Source of the DNA: Temnothorax longispinosus
Lineage: Eukaryota; Arthropoda; Insecta; Hymenoptera; Formicidae
Reading direction: 5' to 3'
Assembly: GCF_030848805.1 (NCBI RefSeq)
Contig: NC_092366.1
Location: 1,798,001-1,862,000 of the forward strand
DNA length: 64,000 nucleotides
A program made the translations under genes and the position numbers. The notes below the pieces were generated by a model. It was not told where the DNA came from. It searched no databases and worked only from the letters and a program-made list of their open reading frames with translations. This document shows, in pieces, positions 24,469 to 37,738 of this stretch; position 1 is the stretch's first letter; every line of letters starts with the position of its first letter.

Positions 24469-24530
24469 AAGAGAGAGAAGGAGAGAGAAAAAAAAGACAA
24501 AGAAAAGATACAGGGAGGGAGAGGAGATGT
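24431..24530. repeat. Polypurine GA/GAAA tract
   Basis: About 100 bases of almost pure A and G on the plus strand (GAAAGAAAG, GAGAGAGA, GAAAAAAAAGA). Together with the TC tract at 24,080 it bounds a 300-base GC-richer insert and could pair with it in inverted fashion. The 226-codon plus-strand frame through here translates the tract as a Lys/Arg/Glu run and is not called. Confidence 0.9.
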
Positions 24531-24811
24531 TGGCTAGTCACGTTGTAGCACGTCGAGCGCGATCCTCCCTTCCTCTTTTTCTTTCTCTCACTGTTCCACG
24601 CGTCGTTTTCATGGTTGGTTTCTTTCTCTTTACGTCCCTTCCTTTCGTTTCGATCTCGCGCTCTGGGAAAGGCCAACGAAATGGAAAATCATTTAGGTCT
24701 CCGCCGTCGAGAGAAACGCCGCGCCGGCGAGATGCACGAGCGATCTCGCGGAGGCAAACTCATTACGCGCACTTAACGTCTCGTGCGCTTCCTAAAATCT
24801 CCGGCGTTTAG

Positions 24812-26400
24812 AAGCATGCTACGTACGTATTGCGCCGATGCGATGCATGTCGATTTGATCTGTGCTGTTGATTAGTTGAAATACCTCCTTAACGAACATC
24901 AAAACGCGTTACATGTAGTCGTTCGGTCAGAAATAAACGATTTCTTAAATGGAAAAATAATTTAAATTTAGCTTTAATTATTTGCGCTAGAAATTTCTAC
25001 ATTTCTAGGAACGCTTTATTCGCTTTTTCACGATAACTCGTCTACGTATGTGTGTTTGAGTGTAGCGGGGAAGATCAGTTATACTACTCTTCCTTCAAAA
25101 TACATATTACACAACAAAGTATCGTACCACGCGGTATTAATCACGCTTCTCATCGTTTGTTACCTGCGCAAAGATGCTTCCGTGTTTCCTCGGGACCTCT
25201 CCCTCCTCCGGAATCTAGCCCCGCAGTTCATAATAAATACCCTTCGTTCTTTCCTCCTCGCCTCCGCAGTCGCTAAAAGTTCGCGAGGCATCGTTTCCTC
25301 ATAATCGCGAATGACGGATCGCGATGTAACGAGGGTCAGTCGTATAAATTACAGCTTGGCAATCTCTCTTTCTCTCGCGTGTGTTACGTAGTACAGCGGT
25401 CACATAGGTGGGAACATATCGTCCCCCCCGTACCTATAGTGAGAGAAAAAACCACTATAGAGGATGAAGGAGAGAGGAAGAGTATTTGTATACCGCCTGG
25501 GTATATCGGCGTATCCATCCGCGTGTCGATTCGCTTTAATTTGAGACGGGCGTCAAAACCGAGCCGATGATAGTGAGCCGCGGACTCGAAATGGATGGTT
25601 TTCATGCGGGGCCCCGGCCGATGGTACCCAGAAGAGAGAACGGGCCCCGGCCGACCGGGCGAGCGGCCCGGCGATGTTATCTGGTCCGGTGGGAGGCATC
25701 TGCCGATATGTATACAATGCCATAGGTCCGCTGGGATTATTACAGCCTTGACAAATTGCCGCGGTGAAGGCCGACCCTGGTAATTACGGGGCGCAGAGAG
25801 ACGCGGATCTAAGGACCGGGAACGCGCGCGCGCGCGCGTACACACACGTGTATATGTATCATTACTGCTATATATACGATATCGGTCGCGCGGTTTTCTG
25901 ATCGGTATACGTCCTGTTTGTTGTGACTGGCAGACCCGATGCCATTATTGAGAAAGATTTTTCGCCTTTCACGACGCATCGCGGCGTTCGCTCGTCGATG
26001 GCGGGCATCGTATTTATTTTATGAGCGATATCGCATCGACACCCATCGCAGGCGCGTTAATTAATTTTGCTTTCACTCATGGATGGCTTTTTTATACGGA
26101 GAGCCTCGACAATTTATCGCAGCGAGAGTCGGCCTTCGTTGGTGGCCAAAGATAAAAATATTATAGACTCGAGTTTCGAATTCGTGTTACTGAAAGGGTC
26201 AAAGAGCAGTTTCAATAGAGAATATTAATCGGATACGAGTACAGTTGAAGCAAGAAAAGAAATCCACATTTTTCAAACACAGCATAACTTGTGTGTGTGT
26301 GTGTGTATGGATATGACATTGTTAGTTTCTAACGTCTGTGTCACGTTAGTCACTGTGTTCACTTAGATCTTATTTACTACCTTGTCCATACTTCGCTTTA
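24812..26400. other. Non-coding spacer
   Basis: GGCCCCGGCCGA occurs twice, at about 25,611 and 25,643, in a GC-rich patch (25,600-25,680). A (CG)n run lies at 25,824-25,838. The 25,880-26,160 part has TTTATTTTATGAG, GTTAATTAATTTTG and similar strings of the type seen in insect developmental enhancers; this is impression only. A (GT)n run of about 18 bases lies at 26,290-26,307. Confidence 0.55.
26290..26307. repeat. (GT)n microsatellite
   Basis: Nine GT units just upstream of the MITE-like element. Confidence 0.9.
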
Positions 26401-26643
26401 AGCCCCTTGCACAATGCCAGGGAACAGGCAAAAGAAACAGGAAATAGAAATAAGAAATTATGTATAAATGCAGAATAAACAGTGACACAGGCAATAGACA
26501 CAGAGTTTCCGTCACGTTGTAAATTCTGTGGCTATTGCCTGTTGCCAACCAATCACAGCATTCAAATTTTTTAGGTTGTAATTAACGATTTTTTGGTTAT
26601 TTCCTGTTCCTATTGCCTGTTGCCTGGCATTGTGCAAGGGGCT
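26401..26643. mobile_element. Tourist/PIF-Harbinger-like MITE (non-autonomous, 243 bp)
   Basis: The two ends are 46-base terminal inverted repeats (26401-26446 and 26598-26643) differing at three positions; both begin AGCCCCTTGCACAATGCCAG. The element is flanked on each side by TTA (26398-26400 and 26644-26646), a 3-bp target duplication of the kind made by PIF/Harbinger transposases. A second inverted pair lies inside: CAGGCAATAGACACAGA at 26488-26504 and its complement at 26525-26541 with one mismatch. The whole element can fold into a long hairpin. It has no coding capacity. The motif AACAGGCAAnAG recurs in both arms and the inner pair, giving clustered subterminal repeats. Superfamily is inferred from the TSD length and sequence; no second copy lies in this window. 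Confidence 0.85.
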
Positions 26644-26646
26644 TTA

Positions 26647-29600
26647 CAGTTATTTGGCATCGGCGCGGCGGCTCGTTCAGTATTTACTCAACACCGCGTA
26701 ATGACGGACGTGCGATATTCGCTTGTAAATCGCTATGAAAGAACAAGAAGCAGCGCCGTGAGTAATCGACGAAGCGTTTCGAGACGGGGGTGTTGTTCGG
26801 CGTCAGATCGGCGCTTGGTACCCGCCGAGGGGGTCCAAGGGCGGCGCGGGGAGGGGGCGCAAAATTATTGCTCGCAGTGCTTTCGTAGACCTTTCTTGGC
26901 GCTCATCTCATACTCGAGCGTGTACGTGATCTCGTAGGACGATGGCTACCAGACTTGAATCCCGGTACGGTCGTGATTACGCTGGATATATCACCGCCAG
27001 TCGCTGCGGGGTTCGCGTTCCATGTTTTATTCCTATCGGAACGATGTAAGTACGGACGTAAGATATGCGCGAGCGTGAAAGAGAGGTCCGTGGGGAGAAA
27101 AAAGGATTAAAATTAATGTATCGGGGTTAATGAAGGGTCAGAAGGATCATCAGTTATTGATAGAAACGGAACTATTAGATGTAGACAAGAAAGCGGAATA
27201 TCCTGGAGTCGAAGGTCGGATTTTATTTCGGCAGCGTAATTGGATGATAAGTGATATCTATTAATATTACATAAATAATAAAGAACAGGTTGCGGTTCGT
27301 TAAAGAGTCCTGAATTCCTGATGAGAAGTAAGAGTTATACTAAATTATACATTGCATTGGATGAACAAGTTTCCATCTCTAAAAAAATTGAATCAGAAAT
27401 TTTTAAATAACAACAGAGCGATATATTTAATCTATTTTCATAACAATTATACGACATGTGTATTGTTTTAAAAATACTATCCTCTTAGATACCGTTCCTG
27501 TTCTCGAAAAGTTTTGAGAATTTCGCGATTTGGCCAAAGTCGAAGCCACAAGTTTTCCACGGACATTATCGCCGTAACTCCACGGGTCTCTCGACGACGA
27601 TTCGGCTGATGGCGGTGGCCGATCGCGAAAAAGAGAGCACGAAGGAGTGTAATTACGAGCGCCCGCCCCGAAAATGCGCGGACGTCCGCAGACGAGCCAG
27701 CCAACCAGCTAGTCAGAGCCCCGGGGCATTAATATTTTCCCCGGTCTTTTCTCAGACAGTATCTCCAGCGACGACCACGGCCCATTAGCCCATCTAATTT
27801 ATGCATCATCAGCGCAACCCTTTCCCCTTCCTGCATCCATCTTTTCGACTGAAAAGTTTCTAAAGATTTTGCCTCCCTCCCTCCTTCGGTCTCCCTTTCT
27901 TTCTCTCTCTTTTCCTCCCGCTGTTCGTCGGTATGGCTCGCGTCTTAATTATGAGGAAAAAGGGGTTCCGCGTGCCGCCTTTTCAGCGCGGAAAACTCTC
28001 CCCTCCCCCCCCTACGCCCTCGCCGTCTCTCTTTACGACGTATAATAACAAAGAGTCCAATAAACGGTAGGTACCTGTCCGTTGGATTACCGGGCCGGGC
28101 ACAAAGGGCGCTATAAATTCATAAACGTGTCGTGGAACTTCTACGAGTTCTATGTCTCCCCGAGGACCCTGCGAGTCGTGACAATAATACAATAAAACGA
28201 CCGACTGGCGCGCGGGTTCGACTGGTACCGAGTTCTCGTGTCCTTAGCCCGTGCCCTACAAGAACGCTTCGGTTTTAAAATTAATTTTCAAGTTAATATT
28301 ATTCGACAGTCTCCTCGAGCAACATAAATATCCAAAATATTTATAAAAAATGTCTAGAAGATATTTTCCTGCCTCCCTCCCTCTCTGCTACTTTGTCATT
28401 CTAACTGTAAGTGTAAAAAGAAAGAGCAATCTTTTAACTTTTTTAAGCTTCCGTTTTTTTATATTGCTTGAATTATAGAAAAAAGTTAGAAAATTGCAAA
28501 ATTTGCAAATCATGATGCCATTAGAATGATAATAATAATAAATTCGTGAAAGAATAAGATAATCCGGTTCTTAATTTCTGTTTCATTTTCGGTGATATAC
28601 TCAAAACACGAAAGAATTTATATTTTAGAATTCATTCATCATTGCTGCTCTTTTATGATAATTTTGATAGAATATTTATTTTTTCTTTAAGCAAGATTAG
28701 ATTTTAATGACACATATCATCTGTCCCCATCAACTTACGCTAGACCTATCCTACTAATTTTCTCGCGGAATCTACTCAAGTTCGATGACGAGTGGGCGTC
28801 TTAATTTTTCGTTCTAGGAATAGCGCGTCGCAATGGTTTATCCTATATACTCGGATGGCGCGTGGAGATCGGAGGACGCCGCGGATTGGTGGATCCTGGA
28901 CAGTAGCCAGGTGCGTTCCTTGTTGCCCGTGACGTCATTAATCCACCCATCGTTTTTCAAGGGAGCGCGCAGGGTATTGTGTAACGGGCGGGGGATGCTA
29001 CGCAGCTGCTAACAAGGACGGGTTTGCCAACTTCCATGCCCTCTATATATACGTACACGGGTATGCATGTGCGCGTGTATACAAATATCCTTACGAGGGA
29101 TTCCACGCCCGGTAGAGAGAAATGGCGGATCCTGATTCCTGATATTAAAGTCCCTGCCTCTCCGTCCGTCCGTCCGTCCGTTCGTTCGTTCGTTCGCTCT
29201 CCTAACGAAAGCGTTCCGTGATTGTTTCCTTCAGGCCGCGCCCGTGTGTTGGTCGTGTACGTGAAAACGGTCGACACACGTCTCCTTCACGTTCGGAAGA
29301 CCTCGCTACAATTCTCCGAAGATGAGGTACAGTCGCACGGCCGGATAATAACAGGGCAGATGTCACGTTCAAAAATGAATCTAAGATTTTTAAGGATGTA
29401 TATAACCTCGAATTTATGATTATTTGTGTGATATCGCAATCGAGATATGCGCTGGTGACATGCTATGAAAGTTATTGAGATAGAATTGATCTTTTGCTTC
29501 CTCTTTGTCTTACTACTAGTGCCAGTCCATATTACTAGTGATGAAGAAAGATGAAAAATAATTTCCAACGTGCGATTATGTTCAAAACGTTGAAGTTCTT

Positions 29601-30900
29601 CAAAGATTTCTAAATTTTTTATGATTTCTAATCGCAAAATTAAATTTTTATTAAAAATATCGAATACCGCAACTCAGAAAACACCTGACGTACATTTATA
29701 TGAGCACCTGTCCTTTATAGAGCGATGTACACATCCCTGGATTGTATTACTCGAAAGAAGTAATCGGCGATCATTAGGGAGTTCATTAAAGCGGGAGTTC
29801 AATTAACTGCGAGTGTAGCAGACCGCGGACGTCGCGCTACTTCAATAAACGTCGCGGAAACAATGACGGTCGAATCGTCGGCCGTAAACGTCGCGCTGAT
29901 TTACAATCGATAAATTCCCGCGCGCAGCTTCAATTTCTTGCCGTCCTCTCGACGAGACCTGTCCATTTTGGAACCGTTCGACCGAGCCGGAGGATATTGA
30001 ATGTAACGCCATCGTGACAGCGTCGGGGGACGTTGCAAAAGCCGTAGGCAGGAAAAGGGGAGGGAGAGTAGGGGAGTAGAATGAGACAGGAGAGAGAGAA
30101 AGAGAGAGAAGGGGGAGAGAATATTGTGGACGGGGGGGTGGTTTAGAGACGAGGTTTAGAGACGGGACTTGCCCTAATGAAAGAGAGCTGAGCTCCCACT
30201 CAACTAGTTCTCATCTGTCCGGTTTCCCATGCGAAATAAAATATCGCTAATCACTCGTACTGCGGGGCGGTAAGTACCTTCCGCAGGACGTGCACGCGTG
30301 CATCTGTGTACTTAGCGCCCTTTCCAAGCTTTCTCTCTCCCCCCGCCCTTTCCCCGGATCATCCCCCCACGTGATCGTGCGCACGTCCCACGATGATGGC
30401 GATTTTGGCCATTCTTCTGGCCCGACGATGACTAAAACGGAATCCCTCTCTTTGTTCGGTAACGACGAATCCCGCGGGCAGCTAGAATGTTAGGCAAGCT
30501 ACACAAGAGAGATTTAGGACTATCCTATCAATACAGGAATTTGATTAAGAAATAATATTATCGTTGCTTTTTATTCTTTCAACATGTGTTGTATACATTC
30601 TTAATATTTTATTCGTATCGATTTACATCAGATGCGAAAAGTTTAACAACGTTTACGGTATTTGCCATAGAAACCACTTTCACAGATTGGAAATAAATTC
30701 TTCTACTTACGCATTTATGGATATGGCGAACAAAACAGAAGGTTGTCAGGAAAAGAATGCCATCGTACTCGCACGCGTTCGCAAAAAAAAGGGCGAAGAA
30801 CAGGGAATGTGGCAGCGCGTATGATGGCCGCTTTCCTGTCAGCTGAATAAAAAATTCAGTTTTAAAGCGACCGCGCGCCTGGGACAACCCTTTGTCAAGG
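26647..30900. other. Non-coding spacer
   Basis: GC-rich at 26,740-26,860, AT-rich at 27,200-27,480 and 28,270-28,720. A 13-base tandem duplication (GTTTAGAGACGAG/GTTTAGAGACGGG) lies at about 30,142-30,167 next to a purine-rich GA tract (30,048-30,130). No coding segment was recognised. Confidence 0.55.
29159..29198. repeat. Compound tetranucleotide repeat (CCGT)n(TCGT)n
   Basis: Five CCGT units run directly into four TTCG units, a compound microsatellite in which one point change has spread through half of the array. Confidence 0.93.
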
Positions 30901-33900
30901 GGGACAGAAGGGTGCCCCTTCAGACGAGAGGGCACACACAATGCGTGGGGCGTGTGTCTCTTGGTGTGCCCTATTTACACAGCGACAGCCTCCGAGTATG
31001 AGACAGGAGAGAGCCAATGTGTCGCGTTCTCTCTCTCTGCTCTTTTTACCCTCATCCTTTCTCTCTCTCTGTCTCTTTCTCGCTTTCACTCGCATGTTTT
31101 GTGTCTCTTTTTCGCCCTCGTCCCTCGAATATTGGTGTGGACAAGCCCCCCATGCATTGTGGGACCCTTCGAGCGATCCCAGCCAATCGGGGCACCGCAT
31201 GACGATTTTATTATGAAAAAGCGAAACGTTAGGGTGGATCGAACCCCTTTGCAATCTGCGAGGGGCGAGACGCGGGACGGGCGACACGTTCGCTTGCGTG
31301 TCCGGAATGTTTACCGTCGCTGGCTAAATGTTCCTCGGAATTAAAAAAGAAAAAAATGGAAGCAGAAAAGACAAAGACGCCGAGGAGACAAGCGGAAGAG
31401 CGAAAGGGTGATCCCACTGGCAACGTCGGCGGTGTCGTGTCGAGAACGTAGGGAGAACACGTTGAGGGATCCGCTTAGTCGAGTTAGAGAGATCGTTCCT
31501 CATGCCCCGTGGAACGAGGGTTGGACAGTCGCCCTCGTCGAGAGAGGACGAGCTCCTCGTTTTTCCCATCGTGACGTCCTCGAGAGCCCTTAATTTCCTC
31601 GTCGTCCCGTCGTTTTCGCGTGCGACACGAGCGTTAAGCCGACTGGAAATGAAAAGCGCGCCGCGGATCCGTGCCATAGCGACTTGACAGCCAGAACAGC
31701 CAGCCAGCCAGCCAGCCCGGCTAGTCGGGCGATACTTTACCGGTGAATTATTCAAGGGGTTCGCCCGGCGAAACCGGCCGTGTATGAGATGTCGTGCGCG
31801 AGACAAGAGACCGGAGTCGCGAGCAGAAATTGCGCCACGCCAAAACTTCGCCCCCGCGTAATAAGTAAAGTAATCGAAATTGGACATCGTTGAGCTCGCG
31901 TGCCTTTAACCGTACTTAAACGGTTTCATTTCGTAAAGATTCGCAAAAATTCATGCAGCGGAAAAATAATTTCGGAGTCACGTATATTCTCCGGTAATAT
32001 AATACCTGCCGTGTATTGTAACATTCTTTTGTTATCGAGATCATCGTGACTGTACATATTTATAGAACCATAAATTTCTAACGAACGTTACTCCCGTTAC
32101 TTTCCCTCAACGTAACTTTCTCCACTACAATATCGATGTCCACATCTGTCTATAACAACATGGTGACGCAAGTGACACGTGACGCGATGTGCATTACATA
32201 ACGAATTCGTTAGCCGAATCACAGAGACAATTTGTTTTTTTCGTCTCTCGGCGTTAAAAGGGGGGGGCTTTCGACTGCGGCAACAAATACAGTTATGCCG
32301 TCGTGATCGGGACGATGGAGGAATGGAGAGGATCTTCTTTTCGGGGTTCCTATCTACGAGCACCTGCTCGATAGACCGATGATAGATAACGCTTCTTCGA
32401 CGGGGTGCTCTTCGCTCGCCGCGCTTCCGTGCCGGCCTGTCCCCCGGGACCGGAAGCAATACCCATAGTAATAAAAGTAACGACCGAGACCGAACCGTGG
32501 CCACGTGTCATCTTTCCGGGGACGACCGGCAACAATTTGACGACCATTGCGCACCGACGCGACGCGACGCGGCATCGGCAGGCTTAGCCGGCTCACCTCC
32601 GTGGCCGGAAGCTAGACCGTGACCGCCGCTGCCATTGGTATAGAGGTTTCGGCGGCGCGCACACAGGGTGAATACACCGAATGATTATCGGTAAATGACA
32701 GAAACCGCAGATCGCCTGTCGTCGACTACGCCGTAACGTCAGTCGTGCGCAGGCCGCAGCGCGTCCGAAAGCTACCATATGTCAGCCGTCCGAATTAAAG
32801 CTGGCGACCCGGATGAGCCGTCGCTCCTCGTGCCGTATACTCGAGAGATACCGGCTCTTTCAACAGGTTCGAACTTCATTTCGATTGTTAACCGCTATTT
32901 TTTCTCGATCGGTCAAGAAGAAAAAGGGAGGCAGAGAAAGAGAGAAAAAAAGAGGACGAAATATGAGCACTTTGAGATACCTATATATACTTCGAAGAAG
33001 TATAAAAGATCCATTGAGCGAATCGTATAACTTGACAACGCTCTGATTATTTTCATGTAAAAGAAAAACAGATTTAATAAACTTGGAAAATACGACTAAT
33101 AAAAAAATGTACCATACTGATATAAATATTATAAAAATTACAAGATTATATATTCTTTCAGTTGCTAGAAAAAGATATGGATTCAATTTTACCGATTGAA
33201 ATGGATGTGACAGTCACAGGCGGCGGACTAGACAAGTTTTATCGAACACGCGGTTTTAATTCTCGCGTTCGATACGCGACGGGCAAAATAATCACAGTCA
33301 CCTCCGTTTTTTTTTTATTTGTGTAATACAGCATCCTCCTGTTTGTTCCGATCAAACGTTGGACGCTGCTGCGAATAGCAATCTGCGAACAGCTACGGAT
33401 ATTACGGGTTACCGTCAATATTAGTATCTGCTAAAGCGCTAAAATTTGAGTGAAATGAATTTGCAAACGGGATAATGAGATTTAACGTATCCTGTAAAAC
33501 GCGCTGTAAATATACCGGATTATGCAAATGCCCCGCGCTCCCCGCGGAAGTTATTAACATTGTTAATTATCCCATTATCTCTAGACTGCATGCATACGCG
33601 TAAAATATAGACATTTATGGACACGGCCGCGCGACATCTGCCCAGCTACCGAGTGCAAGATCGAAAACTTCGTGGCAACCTGTCCGCTTTTTATGGGGCA
33701 CAAGCCGGGGAAAAAGGACGAGAGAGAGGCAGATATAATTAGGTTTGTCCGAATAATTGGTCTTAGGAGCCACGGGGCCATAACCCGGGCTCTCTCCGCT
33801 GCGCAACGGTCCCGCCGGTAATTTGTCCGAAATGCCTTCCTCGCCTTCCTGGATCTTCCTCCTTTCTTTTTTTCTGACCTCCGTCACGACACCATAATGA

Positions 33901-36272
33901 AAACGGCGAAGTGTGGAATTGGCGGGCAATTTTCAGAAGTTCCGCCCGATCTATAATTTTCGAAAACTGTCCACCTGTTCCTCGCCCATGACGTTACGAA
34001 ATATACGGGGGATACGCTTCGCGGAATAGAGCGCGCCCTGACCGCATAGATCATCTGCAATTTGCCGAAACGTCCGATTTATGCTAATTCTGGTTGCTTG
34101 CGAATCGAGCGGCGTTATTTCCACGAAAATAGAATTTTCGCGAGAATGCCTAGCAGATAAAATGTAAAAGGTGTACATTTGTAATAAGAATATAATTGAT
34201 ACTGCAACACTGAATCAGTAAATGTTATCGCGAACTTTCCGCCAAAATCTGTAAACATTCTTTAAAAATATCCGGCAATTAAAGCTACATAAAAATCATG
34301 CTTTAAAGTCTTTATCTGTCGCAGCGGCACAACTTCTTTAATTCTGACTTTAAAGATCGTTAATCGATACTGCTTCGTAAATTTCACAAAATTATAATTA
34401 TCTCAGATAAAATTAAGCCATTTTCGCCCGTCGAAAGGTCACTTTATGCGTAACTATCGCCACGATGTATCTTCCGCGCGTAATATAACGCAACGCGTCA
34501 CGCGTACCGAATTGGGAGGAGCATAGGTAATTTTAGCGAGCATCGTTAATCGACATTAGTTCACGGTGACCGCCGGTAATGGCCGGTTAGACCGATATCA
34601 ATTTACGACACACGTACTAGCCGCGCCGCGCCAGACCGCGAGTTTAACGACCGTATAGCCCGATACAAGACAGTTTCCGCCCACGGCGCGGCGCGGCGGC
34701 ATAAACCGATCGCCGGGGAACCTGTCGCTTCCTAGGCGGCTAATTGTGCGCGGAATTGCATTCCACCAGCCGGCGACGGTGCACCGATGCCATCGCGCGC
34801 AGGCCACGGCCACGACACATCGTTAATTCGTTTACAACTTCCACCGCGGACGCATACGTGCGAGCCTCGCGCTAACATATCGGAACAAACGGACAGACGC
34901 TTAATGAGTTTTGTTGCGCGGGGAAAGGGAGAAGGACGCAGGGGGAGCGGAAGAAGGGGAAAATAGGGCCTCGGATACGTATAACCGAGTCATTCGTGAT
35001 CGCTAATAGGAAACCGTACCAAAGGAGAAGGTACGGCGCGCGCGCGCGCGGGGAATAAAATTAACGGAAGTCTCCGTGCGAAATCGCCTCCGCGACGCCT
35101 CCCGGAAGACACGTCGACACCCGGCTTCGGTCGGTCACGATATCCTCTCTCGCGCTCTCCCGCGTTCGCCTCGCAATCGATCGAGATTCCCCCTTTCTCG
35201 TTTCCGCGGAATAAAGACGCACGAACCGACGAACGAGAGCGCGGTCCGAGCGGCATGGCACGTTGGCACGTATCACGCGTCAACTTGTCACCTCGTTACA
35301 TTCGCCGACTCTCGCGGCGCGCACTCGCGCGAGTGCCGTCGTTGGACGAGAAATCAGCGACGTTCGTTATCTCGATTCGAGCTTGCGCCGTACTGTCGAG
35401 TCGCCGGGCTGACACGCAAATTGCCATTCTTAGATTTACGTTGCACGCGCCCTCTTTTTATATCTAGGCTTTTACATAAGGCGAAAAGATCGAGGATGCC
35501 TTGAAAAACGTGGTATATCGTGGCTCCAGTTGACTATTAAAATTCTCTCGACGTAAAAGCATTTCGTTTATATCGTTAGCTTGACAGACATTACTAAATT
35601 TACCCGCAGATTCAGAGATGATTACATTTGTCAAGCTTGCTCAATTACCGGACTCGACAGATTCTTAATCCGGCATTTTCACAGAGCTCCGCATGTTTTT
35701 TGGTCTTTTACGTCGCATTAAGTGCATTCAGCCGATACTTTATAATGTCTAGTATGAAGGGTTCGATTTCGACGTCGCTTCTCTCTTCCTTTGACCATGC
35801 AAGATTATATATAGCACAATTCGTTGTCAGAACGGAAGGTTTCTCAGCTTTTTTGGGGGAACGCGGTGAAATGCGAGCGGCCAACGAAGAAACGAGGCCG
35901 GGACGAGATAATAAAATTCGCCGTGCGTCGTACGCGATCACGGTGGTCGGCTATTCGGCGTGTCACCTGCCGCTCCTGAGTAGAGGAGTAACGTTCTCCA
36001 AACGGCACGGATGAAATACCGGGAAGCGATCCTGCGAGATCGCGTCTCCCGCGAGAGCGCCGCCCATGTGCTCTCTCGAGTGTGCGGTCTCCTCCTTTTT
36101 CGACTTTTCTCTCGTTCTCTCCTTCTCCCTCAGTCTATACCTATAACTGACGGAGAAAAGTCACGTCATCGGAGATTTCGTACGAGTTACGAGCCGCGAC
36201 CTCCTCGCCCCGAATCCTGCCGTCTCACAAAGGGAAACGGCCGTGATGGTTATCGGCTTGTAAGCCATTATG
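30901..36272. other. Non-coding spacer
   Basis: Includes a C/T-rich patch (31,025-31,085), an 8-bp inverted repeat (GGGCACAC at 30930-30937, GTGTGCCC at 30964-30971), a CAGC repeat at 31,688-31,718, an AT-rich stretch 33,000-33,170, a canonical octamer ATGCAAAT at 33522-33529 followed by TTAACATTGTTAATTATCCC, a purine-rich tract at 34,917-34,965, and a (CG)n run at 35,036-35,050. Open frames up to 187 codons (31887-31324, minus) show no family resemblance. Confidence 0.55.
31685..31718. repeat. CAGC tetranucleotide repeat
   Basis: CAGCCAGAACAGCCAGCCAG continues with further CCAGC units, followed by CCGGCTAG. The same motif makes up the minisatellite near 63.6 kb. Confidence 0.85.
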
Positions 36273-36565
36273 TAATTAGAGTCCTACAATTGATACACGG
36301 AATGGAATACCGCGACTGTATATCCAACAAACAAATGCAGGGAAAATAAATTGTTTTTATCCGCCCTGGCTGGACAAATTTTACTCCATGCGTTTGCACT
36401 CCGTTAATTATACATAATATAATTAGAGTCATACAATTGATACACAGAATGGAATATTAAAACCGTATATCCAACAGACAAATGTGGAGAGAATAAAATA
36501 TTTTTACCTGCCTCGGTAGGACAAATTTTGCTCTGTGCGTTTGCATTCCCCGCTAATTATATTCC
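36273..36565. repeat. Tandem segmental duplication, 147-bp unit, two copies
   Basis: Copy 1 (36273-36419) and copy 2 (36420-36565) start with TAATTAGAGTC and share TACAATTGATACAC, GAATGGAATA, TATATCCAACA, TGGACAAATTTT/AGGACAAATTTT and GCGTTTGCA. Identity is roughly 80-85 percent by eye. The units abut without a spacer. No coding potential is conserved between the copies, as stops and indels differ. It may be a duplicated regulatory element or the remnant of a longer satellite. Confidence 0.88.
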
Positions 36566-37435
36566 GACGAGCTCGCGCCCGGATGCCCGGTACGCATATA
36601 CGCGCGCGCGAAACGACCCGCGGAGTACGTAACGTTAAGTAGATGCCGGCTGCAGGACGGTTAATAACGGTGAGAAGGGATTTAATATGCGCACGGTAGG
36701 CGTGCACACGCGTACTCGAGCAATCAATCAGAGAAGAGAGAGAGAGAGAGAGAAAGAGACGGAGAGTCTGCGTGACGAGATGCCACGAGGCGTACGACTT
36801 CCGCCCGATGTCGCGCTGCGTTCGCACTACAACGCGCGTATCACTGTCGTCCTCGTCGTCGTTTTCCACGGAATAAATTTACGGCGGGAACATTCATTGT
36901 CAATCGCCGTACCGTGCACCTCGCGTACATCAGCCGCGACTGCGGCACGGATGCTGCAGCGGCCTGTCGTTAAGTCTCAGCACCTCTTCGACATAAATCT
37001 CACATGCGTTCCCTGTACACAGTCGTGAGCCTCGCATGCCGCTGTCCGTTCAAGTATTGGTCCGACCTGAACGAAGACGCGGACTGATTAGAATCGAAAT
37101 TTTAGTCGCTGTACAACGAACCTTGGTTGAACTCTTGTTCTTTCATGAATTTATGTAACCGGAAGAATTATGAGAGAATAAGAATTAACTCGACAAAGAA
37201 TTACATGCCGACATTTTGTTACGCGCTCTATACTATGTTAGTGTTACCAATAAAGGATTAAACGTAGAAGCGTGAACGATGAACGATGTAACAAATATCA
37301 CGAGTAATTAGAACCGTGCAAATAAAGTCGAGAAATTCGAGCCGTAGATTTAACGACGTTCTAATTCCCGCCGAGAAAGGCAACGCGCGTGCAGCGCGTT
37401 CGGATCGATGCTCCGCGGTTTCTCGTTCGTCGCGA

Positions 37436-37506
37436 CGCACGCACGCACGCACGTACGCTCGCATGCATGCATGCAGGCAGACACGCACGCACGCACGCAC
37501 GCACGT
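37436..37506. repeat. (ACGC)n tetranucleotide cluster with embedded GCAT repeats
   Basis: Two (ACGC)n blocks of about 20-25 bases flank an inner block GCTCGCATGCATGCATGCAG. Interrupted array of about 70 bases. Confidence 0.93.
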
Positions 37507-37701
37507 ATAACTACGCACGCAGGCAGCCACGTAACTTCGCGATATTGCGAAAAACCGAGCGTGGCGCGTGTGAAACCACGAGCGCGACCCGACGCGTATG
37601 GAAATGGCGCGCGGTTGCCATTGTATGGAAATGGATACGGAGTCCGCTCGCGGCAGAAGCAACCACTGTGACCAACTGGCTCTCCTCCGGCCGCCGGTCT
37701 G

Positions 37702-37704
37702 CTC

Positions 37705-37738
<34 letters not shown>

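Noticed and set aside
24131..24811. 226-codon plus-strand frame with a hydrophobic start that looks like a signal peptide
   Set aside because: It passes through a GA tract read as a long Lys/Arg/Glu run and has no recognisable domain; the hydrophobic start is probably chance.
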